In this document: piece after piece, positions 41,001 through 56,000 of the stretch | Numbering within the stretch: position 1 is the stretch's first letter | How the letters are laid out: every line of letters begins with the position of its first letter | DNA from: Oxyruncus cristatus | Lineage: Eukaryota > Chordata > Aves > Passeriformes > Cotingidae | Direction: 5' to 3' | Length of the DNA: 64,000 nt | Assembly (NCBI GenBank): GCA_013399855.1 | Contig: VXAY01004091.1 | Span: forward strand, 576,867 to 640,866 | The notes under the pieces: model-generated | Database searches by the model: none | What the model was told of the DNA's origin: nothing | Seen by the model: only the letters and a program-made list of their open reading frames with translations | Translations under genes and position numbers: made by a program

Positions 41001-44000
41001 CGACAGACCTTATTTGCAGCATCTCTTGCCTGCTGAATCAGCTCTCTTATGCGATTTATGTTCTCAGAGATGTTGCTTATTGGTATCAGCTGTTGGTTGA
41101 TACTCCTGATCTTGCTGAAAAGGTCTGGAAGTTGGTTTGTCAAATTTTTCACTGCAGAGAAAGAAAAAAAATAATTGCTGCCAAGAAGAGGAAAACAACA
41201 TGCAAAAATGTGGTATCACTACACAATTACCAGAAATCCAGCGGGGAGAGTGATGACAGAACTGTTTTCATCAGTCCTACAGTATTAGGAAGCTCTCACT
41301 AAAACTAGCAGTTTATACAGAGGTTATTGTACTCCTGAGATTTGTGGCCAAAGGTGTTTGCAGAAGCAGCCAGAATCAGCACTTTCAAAAATGTCTTACA
41401 TAAAAGTCAGAAAAAAAAATTAGGTAGAACAGCAATGTGGTCTCTGAACATGAGCCAGCAGTGTGCCCAGGTGGCCAAAAAGGCCAATGGCATCCTGGCC
41501 TGGATCAGGAACAATGTTGCCAGCAGGAACAGGGAGGTGATTCTGCCCCTGTACTCGGCACTGGTGAGGCCACACCTGGAGTACTGTGTCCAGTGCTGGG
41601 TCCCTCAGTTCAGGAGGGATATTGAGGTGCTGGAGCAGGTCCAGAGAAGAGCAACCAGGCTGGTGAAGGGACTCCAACACAAGCCCTATGAGGAGAGGCT
41701 GAGGGAGCTGGGGTTGTTTATCCTGGAGAAGAGAAGGCTCAGGGGAGACCTCATCACTCTCTACAACTACCTGAAAGGAGGTTGTAGCCAGGTGGGGGTT
41801 GGTCTCTTCTCCCAGGCAACCAGCAGGAAGACAAGAGGGCATGGCCTTAAGCTGTGCCAGGGGAGGTTTAGATTAGACATTAGGAAGAAATTCTTTACAG
41901 AGAGAGTGATCAGACATTGGAACGGGTTGCCCAGGGATGTGGTGGATTCTCCGTCCCTGGAGGTTTTTAAGATGAGACTGGATGTGGCACTTAGTGCCAT
42001 GGTCTAGTAATCACAGTGGTGTTGGATCAAGGGTTGGAGTTGATGATCTCTGAGGTCCTTTCCAACCCGTGTGATTCTGTGGTTATTACCCAGTGACTGT
42101 GGATGCTACGGAAGGATGAGGATAAAGGACAGCAGACAGGGGTCAGGCTTATGTGCATTTCCTGAGTAGCATCTCCTGCTGCCACTGCCAGAGAGTGAAT
42201 ACTGGGGCAAGCAGGCTGCTGGCCTGACTGAATAGGGCATGTCTTATATTCTTGTGTCAAGGTTGCTAGTCAGTACAACTTAGTAGTGAGCCGTTTATTT
42301 CAGCAGAAAATACTATGAAAATTGCCATTATAAAAGGAAACAATTTTTCATTTCCTGTGACTGCAAAAAAACCCCAAACAAAACAACTCACCCTAAAAGT
42401 ATCTGCAGACTACAACCCAATGATGCAGAAGGCAAATGAAATGAAATACAGAGCTATCATTTTTCTAAGTATTACTTATAAGCCAGTCTTGTAACTGCAG
42501 GGATGACTTATAACTCTGCAATAATATCCAGGACTAGTGCTAGTATTTATCTTATTTAAAATGTTTTCCTCTCACTTGACTTTAGCAGATAAATCTGCTG
42601 AAAAGATGTAAAATGAACTTTTTTGGGATTGTGATTGTCCCTTTTTTTGTATTCAGCACAGGTTCTACTTCACTTAATTTCAGCTTCACTTAATTTACAG
42701 ACACACAACTTAAGCTAATTGTCTAGGTCCCTTCTCTAGCCAGTACAGTAGAAAATCACACAATGACAGGGTGGCTGAAGTTGGAAGGGACCTCTGGAGC
42801 TCATCTTTTCCAACTCCTGTGTTCAAGCAGGGCCACCTAGAGCCAGTTGCCCAGATTCGTGTCTAGATAGCTTTTGAATATTCCCAAGGATGGAGACTAC
42901 ACAACCTCTCTGGGCAACCTGTGCCAGTGCTCAGTCACCCTCACAGAAAAACAAGTGTTTCATGATGTTTAGAAGGAACCTCCTGTTTTTAAACCTTTTA
43001 CCCCAAGAGCACATTGCTGGGTCATCTCCAACTTGGTGCCCACCAGGACCCCCAGGTCCTTTTTTACAGAGCTTCTTTCCAGCTTGGCACCTGCTCAACA
43101 GGTACTGCTGCAGGGGTTTATTTCTCCTCAGGTGCAGAACTTCTCCTTGTTGAATTTCATGAGGTTCCTGTCAATCTATTTCCACAGCCTGTTGAGGTTT
43201 GTCTGGATGGCAGCATGACACTGTGGTGTATCAGCCTTCCAGTTCTGTGTCATGAGCAAACTTGCTGAGGGTACACTCTGCCCCATCATCCAGATCATGA
43301 ACGAAAATGTTAAAGAGGATCAGACCCAGAACTGAACCCTGGGTTACTCTGCTAGTCACTGGCCTCCAAGTCTTTGGAGACCAGTCATGGCACCAGCTTT
43401 TAACACATACCACAGTCTGAGTCACTTTCTGCTCTGCCTATCCCTTCCTACTGACACTAAAGGAAGCTCAGAATACTAGCTTCATCTATGTGCCCAAATT
43501 TTAAATGTCTAAACCTTCCACTGCAAAACTGACCATGTTTACCCAACAGTGATTTGGCAGATCCCACATAGCACCTGCAATACCTGAATTGTTTGCCTCC
43601 ATCAGTGCTTTACTGAAGCCAGCACTCTGTGCGCTTCCATAGGTACTCTTAATTTTTTCCACATCTGCTTGAATTGGGAGCAGTTCATCCAATACATTAG
43701 TTGTGACATCCTCGGCACTTTTTACCATGTTCTTTGCACTGGTGATGATGCTGTCGATGTCATCTGAAACACACAGAAGTGCATGGGCAGGTTCTTACAG
43801 GAACAGATGAGAGAGACAGAGCAGAAGTGGTCACTAAGTAACTGACCTCTGTTTATCCCATTGAGATTATTTTGAACAGTGACAAGATCAATCTGCAGGG
43901 TATTCTTCTTTCCATCAGCAACATCAAGTCTTTGCTTTATGTCTTCAAGGTTTGGACCAATAGCTGCAAAACAGTAATGCCCCATGTGAATTTTAAACAA

Positions 44001-47000
44001 AACTACCACCTTTCTGTTGGACAAGTGGTGTTGCAGCACCAGCCTGCACTCTTACATAGCTTGTGTTGCCACTGAGCACTGAGTGCACTGCAAAGAAAGA
44101 ACAAGACACAAGATTTGCTGGGCAAGAGTACTGCAAAGGTATATAGCATAGCAGAAGCGAGACAACTACTTTCCCACCTTTTACCATTGGAAATAACCAC
44201 CACAAGATGTCCCACTGTAGTAGAACTAGGGTGTTTTTTTGTTAAACAAGTGCTGCAAAGCTTTGCTGAATTCTGAAAATTTATGCTTCTATGGAAGCTT
44301 CTCATGTTATGCCAACATTTTTACTAACACCTTCTTTCTTAGTACCTTGCAATGTCCTTTTAGTCTCCTGTGCTTGATTCAAGAGTGTACTGCTCTCAGT
44401 TTTTAACCTTGCAGCTTTTCCTGATAGGTCTTCCCTCTTCACAGTCTGATAACAGAAACATGGTACTGTAAGATTGCTTGATAATTCTATTAAAAGCTAT
44501 AGAGTAATAGAGATAGCCCAATCCAGTTAAAAACCCCTGACCTATACAAGGGCAGAGATCACATGTGAAGAACACCACCTTCAGCAACAATTATCAAGAT
44601 TCTTTTAAGGCTAATACAACCTTGGTCTTTAACAAACTTCAGGTAGATTTTGGGACATTATGAAGAAATTACTAGCATACAGCTGTTAGAGGTTATGCCT
44701 CTGCTGAAAAGTTTGTGGGCATTAGTAGTGCAAAGTAAAAGAGAATGCCTGAAATCACCTTCAGTGATTACCAGGCTTGCCTCTTTATTTTGCACTGAAA
44801 AGCAACAGTCAGTATTCACATGAGCAGTCTCATCAAAAAGGCAGTAACTGGCCTGTTTAGTGGTGAGCCAAGGCTAATTCCTGAACATACAGAATAGTAA
44901 CTCATGTAATGGTCACAGAAAAAATAAGCATGCCAAGATACACAGGTCTTTGATTTTGGTGCCTCTCTGACAGTTAAAGAAAACAAAAATCTACTTGTAA
45001 CAATTTTACCATCGCTTGGTCACTTACACGAACTTACCAATAAAGCTGAGTCAGCTGCTTTCCCAGCTTTGTTGGCTGCTTCCTCTGCTGCCTTGATGGC
45101 ATTAATAATATTGTCATAGGCAGTAGAAGCTTCCACAGCACAGCCTACCAACTCATCCCTCCTGGCACTGTTCTTTATTCTGTGGGAAAAAGGGTAAAAA
45201 ATGCAGCCTTCTGCAAAGATTGAGGACTTTGGGAAGTATTCTGAACAGACCTGACCTTGGTCTTTTCTAAGTAATGCAAATACAGAAAATGTTTTTCAGT
45301 TAGATCTGTAACTTCACTCTGCAAAAATATCAAACTTGGAGACAGACCAATGTGCAAAGATTCTTCAGAAGACAGGATGAATTCAGGCATGTGGAAAAGC
45401 ACAACTGTGGGCCTCCAAAGCAGCCTTTAAATGATTAAGACAGAAAGAATTTACGAGAAGACATGGGCAATACAGCACCTTGATCACAGCCCTCCAAATA
45501 CACTTCAGTTAAGAGGAATTCATAGAACTGTAGATTCCAGATCATCTCTGGCTGCTCCAGTGCCCTAATGAAGCACAAAGATGGAGCAACTACAAGACCT
45601 TTTGTGTTTTCCCCAAGAACCAGCACAGCAGCTCTGGAATCAGAAACCATAGACAAAATCTCTTCTACCCACTCCCTGTGAACTATACAATTGTCCAGTA
45701 TTAGCTGCCTTGTATCTGTGAGAACAGTGGCTTCTTAACTGAAAAAAGTAACACTGAAAACTAACAAAAAAAATTAATGAAAATGTGAGGGTTTTTAACT
45801 AAGAATTTTCCAGCTGAGTTAGGTAGTTTGGAATTTAACTTTTTGAGGCTTTCTAATTGGTGTAATGACAAATGCAAATAATTTGCCCAGGAAAAAATAA
45901 ATCAGGATTTCATTTTTTTTTCATTTGGTTCTGATGCACCACACAAGGCCTCCGAAAACTTTCATAATTCCAACACAAAGTGCAAAAAATGGAGAGAGAA
46001 ACACTTGATTCCTATCAAGATTATCATATTTTTGCCTTTCTAGAAGATTCCTTGAAGGATGAGAAAACTATAGGAAGTATTTTCCTCAGTAATGCTAAGC
46101 AGGTGTGTCTGAAGACTGCCAAGATAGCATTTCTTCCAATTATTTGCCTCAGATCACTGCTATTATAAAAGCATCCCTGAGTACGAGTACTGGAAATAAC
46201 TCTACAAAAACGATATGCTAAACATCTTCCTACTCTGTACAGGAGGACTTTCTCTTGTTAGTAAGATGTTAATGAAGTGTTAGTGCAGTAGTATAAAGCA
46301 GTATTATGGGAGTTTGCACTTCTGGGGGAAAAAAATCAGTGAAAATACAGGAAGAGCTGGTTGGGGAGAAAAAAGAAAACTTCTGTACATTATGAAGAAG
46401 CAGAAGAAGACCAACCTAATTCCTCTCTAACTTTGCAAATGGTTATTAAAGCAAGTGAAGTTACAGACAGACCACTACAACCATGGATGTTCTGTAGAAA
46501 AATTACTCATTTATGGGAATGGCAACATACTCTTCCAGTTGTTTTGCCAAGTCTTGCAAAGATTTGGCATGTTCCTCAGCCCTCACTACCAATGGTTCTT
46601 TGCTTGCTGATGAGAGATTTGTCAGTTTTTCATTCATATCCTTCCTTGCTCCATCCAGCTGAGCAGCCAGGCTTTCATATTCCTATGGATTTATAAAGAT
46701 AAAATTTTATTTGTATTTGTACATGCTTGATTTTGTACTTGTCTACTTTAGTGTTACATATACTTTGCATCTGAGGAGACCAAGGGGAAAAACATTATGT
46801 TCCAGCTTCCTCTGCAGGTTATTGGAAACGACTCCTAGTCTTTATACTATGCTTCCAGACCCATTACATAAAAACTGAGTCAGAGCAAAGACCCTTCTAG
46901 CCCAGTATTCTGTCTCTGACTGTGGCTAAAAACAACTACCCAAAAAGAAATACAAGAAGAGCACAATTGCTTATGGTATTTCTCACAGACGTTCTCCCAA

Positions 47001-50000
47001 ATTCTGACCTCTGCAGTTCAGTATCTTCCTCAGACAGGTCACAACCCTCAACGAGCTTCCCTTACAGAAAGCTGTGCAGGCAGACTCCTTTTGCATCCGG
47101 GATGGGCCGTGAGATCCTTTCTTTACTGTGAGGCTCAAATAAGCCTGGTCTCCCAGCTATGCTACCCATTACAGTGACGGCAGGAAACTGGGGGGTTTAA
47201 CTTTGTCTTAAGAAGGTTGACTATACCTCTTTGCTCTTCTGCAACAATCCAAGTACACTGTTAGCTTGCGTCAGGGAAGATCGGGCAGAGCTCAGAACGT
47301 TCAAGACACCATTCTGTTGCACCTTTGTCTCCTCAATCCGTTTCTGAGGAAAAAAGAAAAGTTGAACAACGCGTGACTGGGTTAAAAATAAGGGGCAGGA
47401 AAAACCATATCTAGCTAGCAGTAGGATTTACTGAAGTGCTGTCACTCTGTTAATCAAATGCCTCTATTATGTTTAGGAAATATTGCCATCCTATTAGAAG
47501 GGAAATCTCAGGAGTCTGCACTAGTACAGCATAAAGCTGGACAGCAGAGTGCAGTAGTTCAGTTACTAGCAGTTGAAGTAAAAGGAGTATGGGTCAGATG
47601 AGATGAACTGTCGAGACAGACATATCTCAAACCTGCAAACTTCAAACCTGGAAACTTTAAAAACAGCTCCCTGGTGACTACCCTGATCTTTTGCGTTCTT
47701 TGAAAAGCAGGAATAAAATGATTATGCTGTCCCTTCATCTGGGGATCTTACCAAAAAGGGAGGGTGAAATCTCCCCACCTTATCTTCTTGAAGCTCCGAG
47801 GGGACTGAAGCCCCTTGGTCTCAGGCAGCCCTGTGACAACCCACAGTGCAGCTCTAGGATAATGGCACACCACAAACTCAGCCAGACAAGTGGTGCTGCA
47901 GGTAAGGATGTGCTAGCTCTCTTCAGCTGGGCTTCTGTCATTGTAACATGTCAAATCTCTCTACTACAGAATTGTATCAGGAGATGTAAGACCTGTACAC
48001 ACGCATCCATCTTTTAACGCAACTGTGCTCACTTATGGAACACACATAATGTCCAGTCCATGAACATAAAGGTTTGATTAAATATTTAAATTTGCAGTTG
48101 AAGGAATTCTTTTGTTCAAGCAGTGTTAGAAAACTGTATGGACATGAGTGTGCTAAATCAGTGATGTGTTTCAGCAAAATCACAATTAAAAGAATGGGTG
48201 CTGCAGCACAAACTTACTTCTTGTCCTATTTTACCAGCTCTAAAAATCAAACATTGCTCAGGAAGGAGAGGTGTTTCTTGTCAGATTTCTGATGAGACCT
48301 CAGATGCAGTTCTGTAGAACATTATTCCCAAATAATTTAAAAGTATTGCACACATTTTTTTCTCCCACCTTTCACGGGTGCTAAAGCCAAATACTTTAAA
48401 GTACTTACTATGAAAAGTACATCAGCATGAGGAATTCGATCTAGAATAGGAAACAAAAACACTAGCAACAGCTGAAGTGCTAAGGAGAGACTCTTCTTCC
48501 CTGCTCTTATCAGAGCTGTGTCTTGGTCACACTGTCCTGGTCACACAAAGAGCCACAAGTGGGACTAGACTATGTTTATACCTATCCATACACGCGTCAA
48601 ACGATGGAAAGAGACCATGGAGAACGTCTAAAGAATTAGCACTGCTTGGCTTTGCAAAGTCAAAAGCAGCAATCAAAAGCTTCTTATCTCCCGAGTTTTA
48701 ACTTTCTTCTCCAGAAGCCCAACATTACCTTAATGTCTTCCAACAGAACTCCATTATCTCTGTTCAGGATTTCAGCCTGCTTGATTTGCCCTGTTGCATC
48801 ATTCAGAGCTTCACGAAGGTCAGTGATTTTGGATTCATATTCATTTAGTGAATCCCTCACAGCTTTAACAAGCCCATGATTTTCTTGGTGGTACTTTTGT
48901 AGTTCATTCTTAATACGTGTCAGTACTGCAGTATCAGGATCAAAAAGAAAAGTTTTGTTCAGAGAAGAAGAGAAGTAGAACAAACTTCATTTAAAAAGGC
49001 TTGACATTTAGGATTAGAAAGCTGTGCTTGTGTGTACTGAGCATCCTTTGCAGTGCTAATCTCAGTGTTACTATAGCAGAGATAGTATTCAGCATCTCAC
49101 TGGATCAAATCTGCTCACTAGTTTGCTGCTGCAGACACAGAGCACAGACAAACATTTTCTAAATTACCTACAGATGAGGCTGATCTGCAAATACTAAATA
49201 ATTTTCTTTTTTTTTTTATATGGAAGTAACACAATTTCATCAGCAGTTTCAACTGCAATGTAGACATCTATCCCCTCTAATCAATGGAGAGATATGGGCA
49301 CATGTAATCTGAAAGAGTGTAGGAACACAAAAGAGATCAAACTAATCTCTTAAGAGTGCTGTTTCACTGCCTAAAAAATAGGACACAGTAGAGTTTCTCA
49401 GAGGTAGGTATCAAAGTTTGAAGTTGGGGGAAATTAATTATCACTCTTAATCTTCTACGTTCTTCAGCTATGCCCCTGGTTAGGAGATAAGCCTGTGACA
49501 TTGCTGTTCTTGCTGTCGTTCATATCTGGAATGAAGTTTCTGAATGTCCCAGTCAAACATGTGCAGAGAACACAAAAGGGAGTACAACTAGTGCAACTAC
49601 AGCTTCTGAATTTCCTAATCCTTGTATGACCTGGCCCTCAAACTACTCAAGCAGCTTCTGAAAATCTGCTGTTAAACATGTAACTTCTCTAAAATAGCTG
49701 TACATACCACACTCTACATATTATAATACACAGAAGTGTTGCATAGGTATATTATAATGGCTACATCTTTATTTTACTGAGATTGATCCAATTACAAAAG
49801 AAGGATCTACTGGGTTGCTTCCCCAACTCAACTCAGTTTCTTCCAAAACAATTCAGTTTCCTTCAAAACAGTTTCTTCCCCCAAACAAAAGAGGATTTAA
49901 AGGGATTAAAAATGCCTTTAAATCCCGTCCAAAACTACCACTTTCCTGTTGAGTAACAACTGCTGCAGATCCCAGGGATTCACTCCAAAAGGCCCCTCCC

Positions 50001-53000
50001 TGTGTTCCATCCCAAACAATCAAAAACGCTTCAGTTTTAAGACTGATCTTTCTAGAGAATAAGAAACTGAGAGAACAAGCACTTACACCGCTGAGCTTCT
50101 GTTCGCTCCTTCTCTGCCTCGGCTTGAAGTTGGCCAAAGTTGCGGTTTCGCATCTCCTTCATCATGCGCTGAGCTTCTGCCAGTTCTTCAGAGGCATCTC
50201 CCAGGGGCAAGTTGTTACCTTCTGCATTTGTACCAGCTATTTGTTCCAGGAGCACTGAAAAAAAGCATTGTCCCAGTCAAAGAGAGAATGAGCTCAAGCC
50301 TATTCAAAAGACACAAATGACAGGGCCGATCTCCTTCCTGAAAAGAGATGGCCTGACAGGCCTATTCCAGAATTCCTTAATGAAGCTGATCCATTTTGAA
50401 TTAATTCTATTAAGATGAAAAGTATCCCATGTCACACAACCAGAGTTAATCAGATGGCACTGAGCTTGAAATTTGTCCCAAATGACCAATTTCACAGTAA
50501 TAATTTTAAGTTTCTAACTTTAAAGAGCTTATGATGGCAACCCAGAATAAAGTTAGACTTAAGTCACGATAATCAATTTGCTGTTCTAAATGTTCCCATG
50601 GTGAAGCTTCTCTGTCCCTATTTCCTCCACAGGGGAGGTAGGCTCCTAAACTAACATTATATATTAGATTTCTAATAGGAAGAGTGAATTCCACTAAATT
50701 CTGACTTATGGAGTTGTTTTCAAAGAAAACCTCTCCTACTTAATTAAGAATATTGTAAATAAATTGAAAAGATTGCATAAAACAAAATCACGTTATGAAG
50801 TCACAAACTATTTTTTACCTTGTATATTGTTGACAACTATTTGTATTCGTGAAACCAAATCTTTTCCTTTCTGCTGAGTTTGGCCAAAATTATTAAATAA
50901 TCCCTCAGCTGCTTTGTAGTTCATTTCAGCCTAGCAAGGAAAAGAAATATTAGATTAAAAATGTCTGGATACAGCATGCCAATAGCTGCTGTTATAGTCA
51001 GGAGATGTGTATTTTTAAATTGATTTGGCAAGTCACCTTTTCCTGAAGAGCACTTATATCACTATTTAGTTTAGTGAATTCTGTCTCCAACTCATCTACC
51101 TTTGAACCTTGATTATGAACAACAGAACGGTAGTTGTTCAGTAAGTCCTGAAAAGAAAGGAAAAATAATCCAATAAATCACCCGTATGCAGGAGTCAAAA
51201 AGCAAAACATTCACTTGGTTAGACCTTTATCCAATGTATATAAAAGCAGCATTACTGACATGAAAGCTGACCAATTCCTTCCCAAAACCTGGGGTTTATT
51301 ATCTGTGAGTATAGCAACTGCTATTCCAACGAAAAAAACATTTTTTTAGAATTAATTTCAGTAACGGCAACTGGAATGTTGTTTTTTTTCAGTAATGCAG
51401 AGATGTGAAGTGCTTGAAAAACACAGAGCTAGAGGGAAACCTCAGAAGTAAAACTTTCAAGGGGAGCAGGCCTACGAAAAAGCAGAGATATTAATTCTAT
51501 TTCAGAGCATGACATAGAAACCACAGATATCTTCTAACAAGTGAAGCCCAGTGCTACCGGCATCTGGTACTTGAAATCAAATGTTGACGTAGGTCCCCTT
51601 GCAAACTGACAAAACCTAAGCTCCTGGGTTCATTTCTTATCCCCTTAATCTGAAATCCACTTTTCTGTTTCTGTGTGCCTACCTTTAAGTCCTTGATGCG
51701 TGTTTCCAGACGTCTCATCTGCTCCAGCGTCTGGGTACTTGCATCGACATTTTGCAGCTGAGACTTAATGAGCTGAAGCTCATCACCAATTGTGCTCAAA
51801 TCCTTCAGCAGTGTAATCACACAGCTATCGCAAGCTGGAGGGAGCACGAGCAATGGCAATCAATACATATCACTGATATTTGACATAGAGAACATTTCAC
51901 AGAGCACATTAATAAGTGAGATGCAATGGAAATGCTTTGAAGGTTGTCATCTGGTGCTGCCTGAAGAACAAAGGCAACAATAAAGCCCGCAGTATTAAGG
52001 AAAGTGACCAAAGCCAGAAATAAGGAGATCCCATTTACGTCTGACTAGCTGACTGCCTCTTTAAGTATTTGGCTGAATGTTTGCTTTTAAAATGTTTACT
52101 ATGGGATACCTCCAGTCCTTTTTAAACTCTGTCGCCCTTAAAGGGGTCATGACTATGTGTCTGAAACCAGCTGAAAGTAATCCAATTGAAGTTCTATTTT
52201 ATTACTTACAGTCACAATCTTCATTGGGATCCACATCTTTTGGCTCATTATTGAAACACTCTGAAATCAAAAGATTGTCATTAGTAACCAAAGTTTTCTT
52301 ATGGAAATACTCTTTCATTTTTGCCCTCACTTTTCCTGGTTGGTAGCCATTAAAACACAGTGCTGCCCTTCCATAAATCTACACTCCCTGTCAATGATCT
52401 GAAATGCCCAGAAGGTTTGAGCACGTCAAAACATTGAGACCCCACTTATGCCTTACTGTAAGCAATGCCTTTTCCATCCCTCAAGGGAAACTTACTGTAA
52501 TCCCCTAATATATGCTTCTTGGGTAGCAGCAGAAGACCCTCTCATATCAAGTGTGCCGAATGTATTCCTAGAATCTGCCTAGAAGAATACCAGGGGGATT
52601 GGAGCCAAGACAGAGTTCAAGAAGCTTTTGGACATCAGTATGTATCTGCTCTCAGGCACATGGTGTGATTCTTGGGGCTGTCTTCTGCAGGTCCAGGAGC
52701 TGGACATCAGTGATCCTTGTGGGTCCCTTCTAACTCAGGATGTTTTATTACTCTATGACTATACTGTTAGAGCATTTTACCCTGGACATAGGTTCAAACC
52801 CCCTTTATCTATGTTAGTATCCATGTTCAAACCACAGATTTTGACTCCCCACAGAATGTCTTATCCACAAGGAACTAAGAAATATTCATGGATTTCCTTC
52901 ATACCTGTCACAGCTTGCAAGATTAAGGTACTAATGAAGCTTGAGAGAAATCCATAGTGTATGCACAGAAGAAGGCATTTTATGTAAACAAGGCATGGAG

Positions 53001-56000
53001 CTTGGACCACAGATAGAGGTGCTATATAACAAACATTGCCCTCAGACTTCCCAACAAGCCAGCACAAGTGACTGCCTCTCCACAGCGCTCTTTCGTTTTG
53101 TTAATTTGTTTTACAAACCCTGTTACAAGAAGCTTAAGACTCCCCAGGTGCATGTGGAATTGTAACATCCTGGGATCCTAACTTCTAGGAGGAAGGAGAG
53201 GAACTGGCTCCTAAAGATCGTATCACATAGATGACAGGAATCTTCCCCATCTTGATGCCCAAGTCCCTTTTACAGGCTTGGTCTTACTGCCAAAATACTG
53301 TCTCTTCTTGAAAATGAAAAGAGCTGTGCATGTTGGTCAAAGTTTAAACGTGATGCTCTTGGAAGTCTTTTCCAACCATAATCATTCTATGTCTTTTACT
53401 CTGCAGGAAAAGGATGCGCTCGGTATAGGCTGATGCTGTCAACAGTCAAGGACAGCTTGCAACTGTGAGAGGGTACAGTGATAAAACTGGACCTGAACTT
53501 TAACAGCAGCATGAAACAGCCTGGAACAAACTGCCTAGATGTGCCATTTCCTTTGGCACTTGCACATTAAGCCATCCGGAAGTTAAACGGGATCGGTAGT
53601 GATCGTTGCTGCCAAAAGCAGACAAGTCAGAAAGAATATATTTGTAAGAGAATGAAGGAAATTATTTTGAAATTCAAATACCCATGCAATTCTGCTGTTG
53701 TGTAATCCAGCCAACACCAGACACGTTTCAGCTGTCGCTGTGAAGTACCAATTAAGTAAAACTATTATTACAGCTTGTGCACAAACAGCATCAGCCAAGA
53801 AATGGTGAAGTGCTGGCCAAGCACCAAACATCATGCAAAAGAAACCTGCTAGAACATGCTGTGCCGATGATCACAGAGGGTTTTATTCCTAATGCAGAGA
53901 AAGAGATGGCTGATCAGAATGTATAGTTGGAGGAAAACAAACTGGATCATTGAATTTTGCCCTACGGATTAGTTTGTGCCAGCAAACGCTTGCTTGAAAA
54001 AGAAAGGAATGATAAAACATCAAACACTAGTTGGATCTGTTCCATACAAGGTATAAATATAATAGAGATGTATTACCTCAATGATGAAATGTGAAATGAG
54101 AACAAGTTATTGAAAAACTGCACCAGCTGCCAACAGCAGTTCACATCACCTGCTGGTTTTCTAATTTCTGTGGCCAAAGAAAGGTAATGTGATCCTTACA
54201 GTTAGTAGATTGCAGTATGAACAGCAAAGCAGAGAAATGAAGAGCATATTTGAAAGAGAAATATTTGGAGTTAATAGTTGGAAACTTCACTAACATATGA
54301 GGTGGAAAATCTGTCTACAGGGAAAGAAAAGTGAAATTTTCACGGCGAATGAAAACATGGGAGAATCAAGGTCATTTCAGGAGCTGTGGCTTGTTTCTGT
54401 ATAGAAAGGAGTATCCCAAGGGACTGGGGTGAACTGAGGTAAAGACAGTCTGAGGAACGTAGGATTAGGCCCCCTACTTAAAAATACTAATAGATAAAGC
54501 GAACATATGCCCATGGTATTATATAAGAGCTTATTAGTTGTGAAGTACATGTGTGACTGATTACGGGAAAATCACAGATGTCTTCGCTAGCAGAGCAGTG
54601 TGTAGCTGGATTTATAAAAGATCCTCCTGAGATCAGGTTCTAGCTTCCACTGTAAATGCAGTTAGCTTGAATACCTAAGAAGGCAGTGCCTGATGCAGAC
54701 TCCAAAGATGTCGCTAATCTTTGCCAAAGACATTTTAACGAGGCAGACTGAGAATGCTCAGTTTCGTAAGTCCATTAACACAGACATGATATAGTTTAAC
54801 CATGTCAGCAGAGGAACTATGATGCATTTAAAAATGCAGCCATGAAACAAAAAAAAATTGGTAGTATTTATGAAGAGAAATACAGGATAAAATAGCTTAC
54901 AATGGTAAACTTGATCACTCAGGACAGCCCATCTATTACCACGGTGTTATGTTTTAGGAAACCTTACATTCTGTAAAATACTATCTACATTTCCTTTAGG
55001 TCTAGATCCTTCCTTCAGTTCAGTTTCCTTTTTTGCTTCCTAAAAAGAAAACAGCGCTCTCTCCCGTGTTCACAGGCCCTCACATACCTCCAGTCAGGTG
55101 GTCACAGCTAACCAGCTGCCCATTACTATTGCAGTTACACTTCTGACAGTAGCCTCCGTATTTTTGTGGATTTCCAAAATATCCTGGAGCACAGCTAGAT
55201 AAAGAGATACAAGTAATTTTGATTAAATATTTGAAGCTATTTTTGTGAAACATACTTTCCCTTGAGCAAAACCCCCAGTTATTCTCCTGAAGAAACTTTC
55301 AGGAACTTTCGATTTCATGTCTTGAATTGAACAGAAAGGATATATTTTTGGTTTACAGTATCCTCTGTACTATGCTAAAAATATCTTTGTGAGTGCTGCG
55401 GATTTTTTTTCTAAAAATAAAAGAACTCCCACAATGCTCTTATAGGAATAATTCACTTAATCTGAAAAAATACAATGCACACAGATACATACATACATAC
55501 TCAAGGAATTTGACAAGGCTTAACCCAGAAAACCATACCATTCTGGTCTGTGATCCCACCAGAAAACATGTAATAAGGAAGATCACAATGCAAGCACAGC
55601 TGAGATTTCAAACAGCAGTGGCACTGAATAAAATCATCACCCTTCTGGCTGGGTGATACCTCCTCTTGCCACCTGTTAGCAAAGCAGTCTGTATGTGTGG
55701 TCTCTAAATATTTCCTGAGTAAAATATACTGTCCAGACTGGCTAGCTAATACTCCTAGAAGTCACTCTGTTTTAAGACCTATAAGGTTGGTAATGTGGGA
55801 TCAAAGGGCCATGATGAGTAGCTGATGTATAGCTATATCAAGAACAGAAAGTCTCCATAACCTGCAGATTAGATGTCTAAGGTAACAGTCTTGAAGCACA
55901 AGACAGTGTCCTACTGAGGTCCTGTCTTCAAACGAGACATCATGACTCATTGGCCTTGAGTTTCCAAACCAGACTACACCGTTCCATTACACTTGAGTTC

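Larger units (their letters stand above)
41152..43583 (-). other. LAMA3: LAMA3 intron with two convergent CR1 insertions
   Basis: This 2.4-kb intron separates two domain I exons. More than half is CR1: a plus-oriented copy at 41427-42088 and a minus-oriented copy at 42752-43418, of different subfamilies. The remaining sequence shows nothing recognisable. Confidence 0.85.
52261..55087 (-). other. LAMA3: LAMA3 intron between LE and micro-exon
   Basis: 2.8 kb of intron holding two small CR1 remnants (52590-52765 and about 53350-53392, both plus). The rest is AT-rich DNA without recognisable content. Confidence 0.7.

Noticed and set aside
41342..42007. A 221-codon plus-strand frame that looks like a gene within LAMA3
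   Set aside because: From about codon 29 on it is the CR1 ORF2 carboxy-terminal segment; the start codon is in flanking intron. It is a truncated retrotransposon, not a host gene.
50085..50090. Alternative donor CG|GTGTAA for the 50087 exon
   Set aside because: It leaves phase 2, whereas the next exon needs phase 1. The overlapping GT|GTAAGT site fits the frame and consensus.
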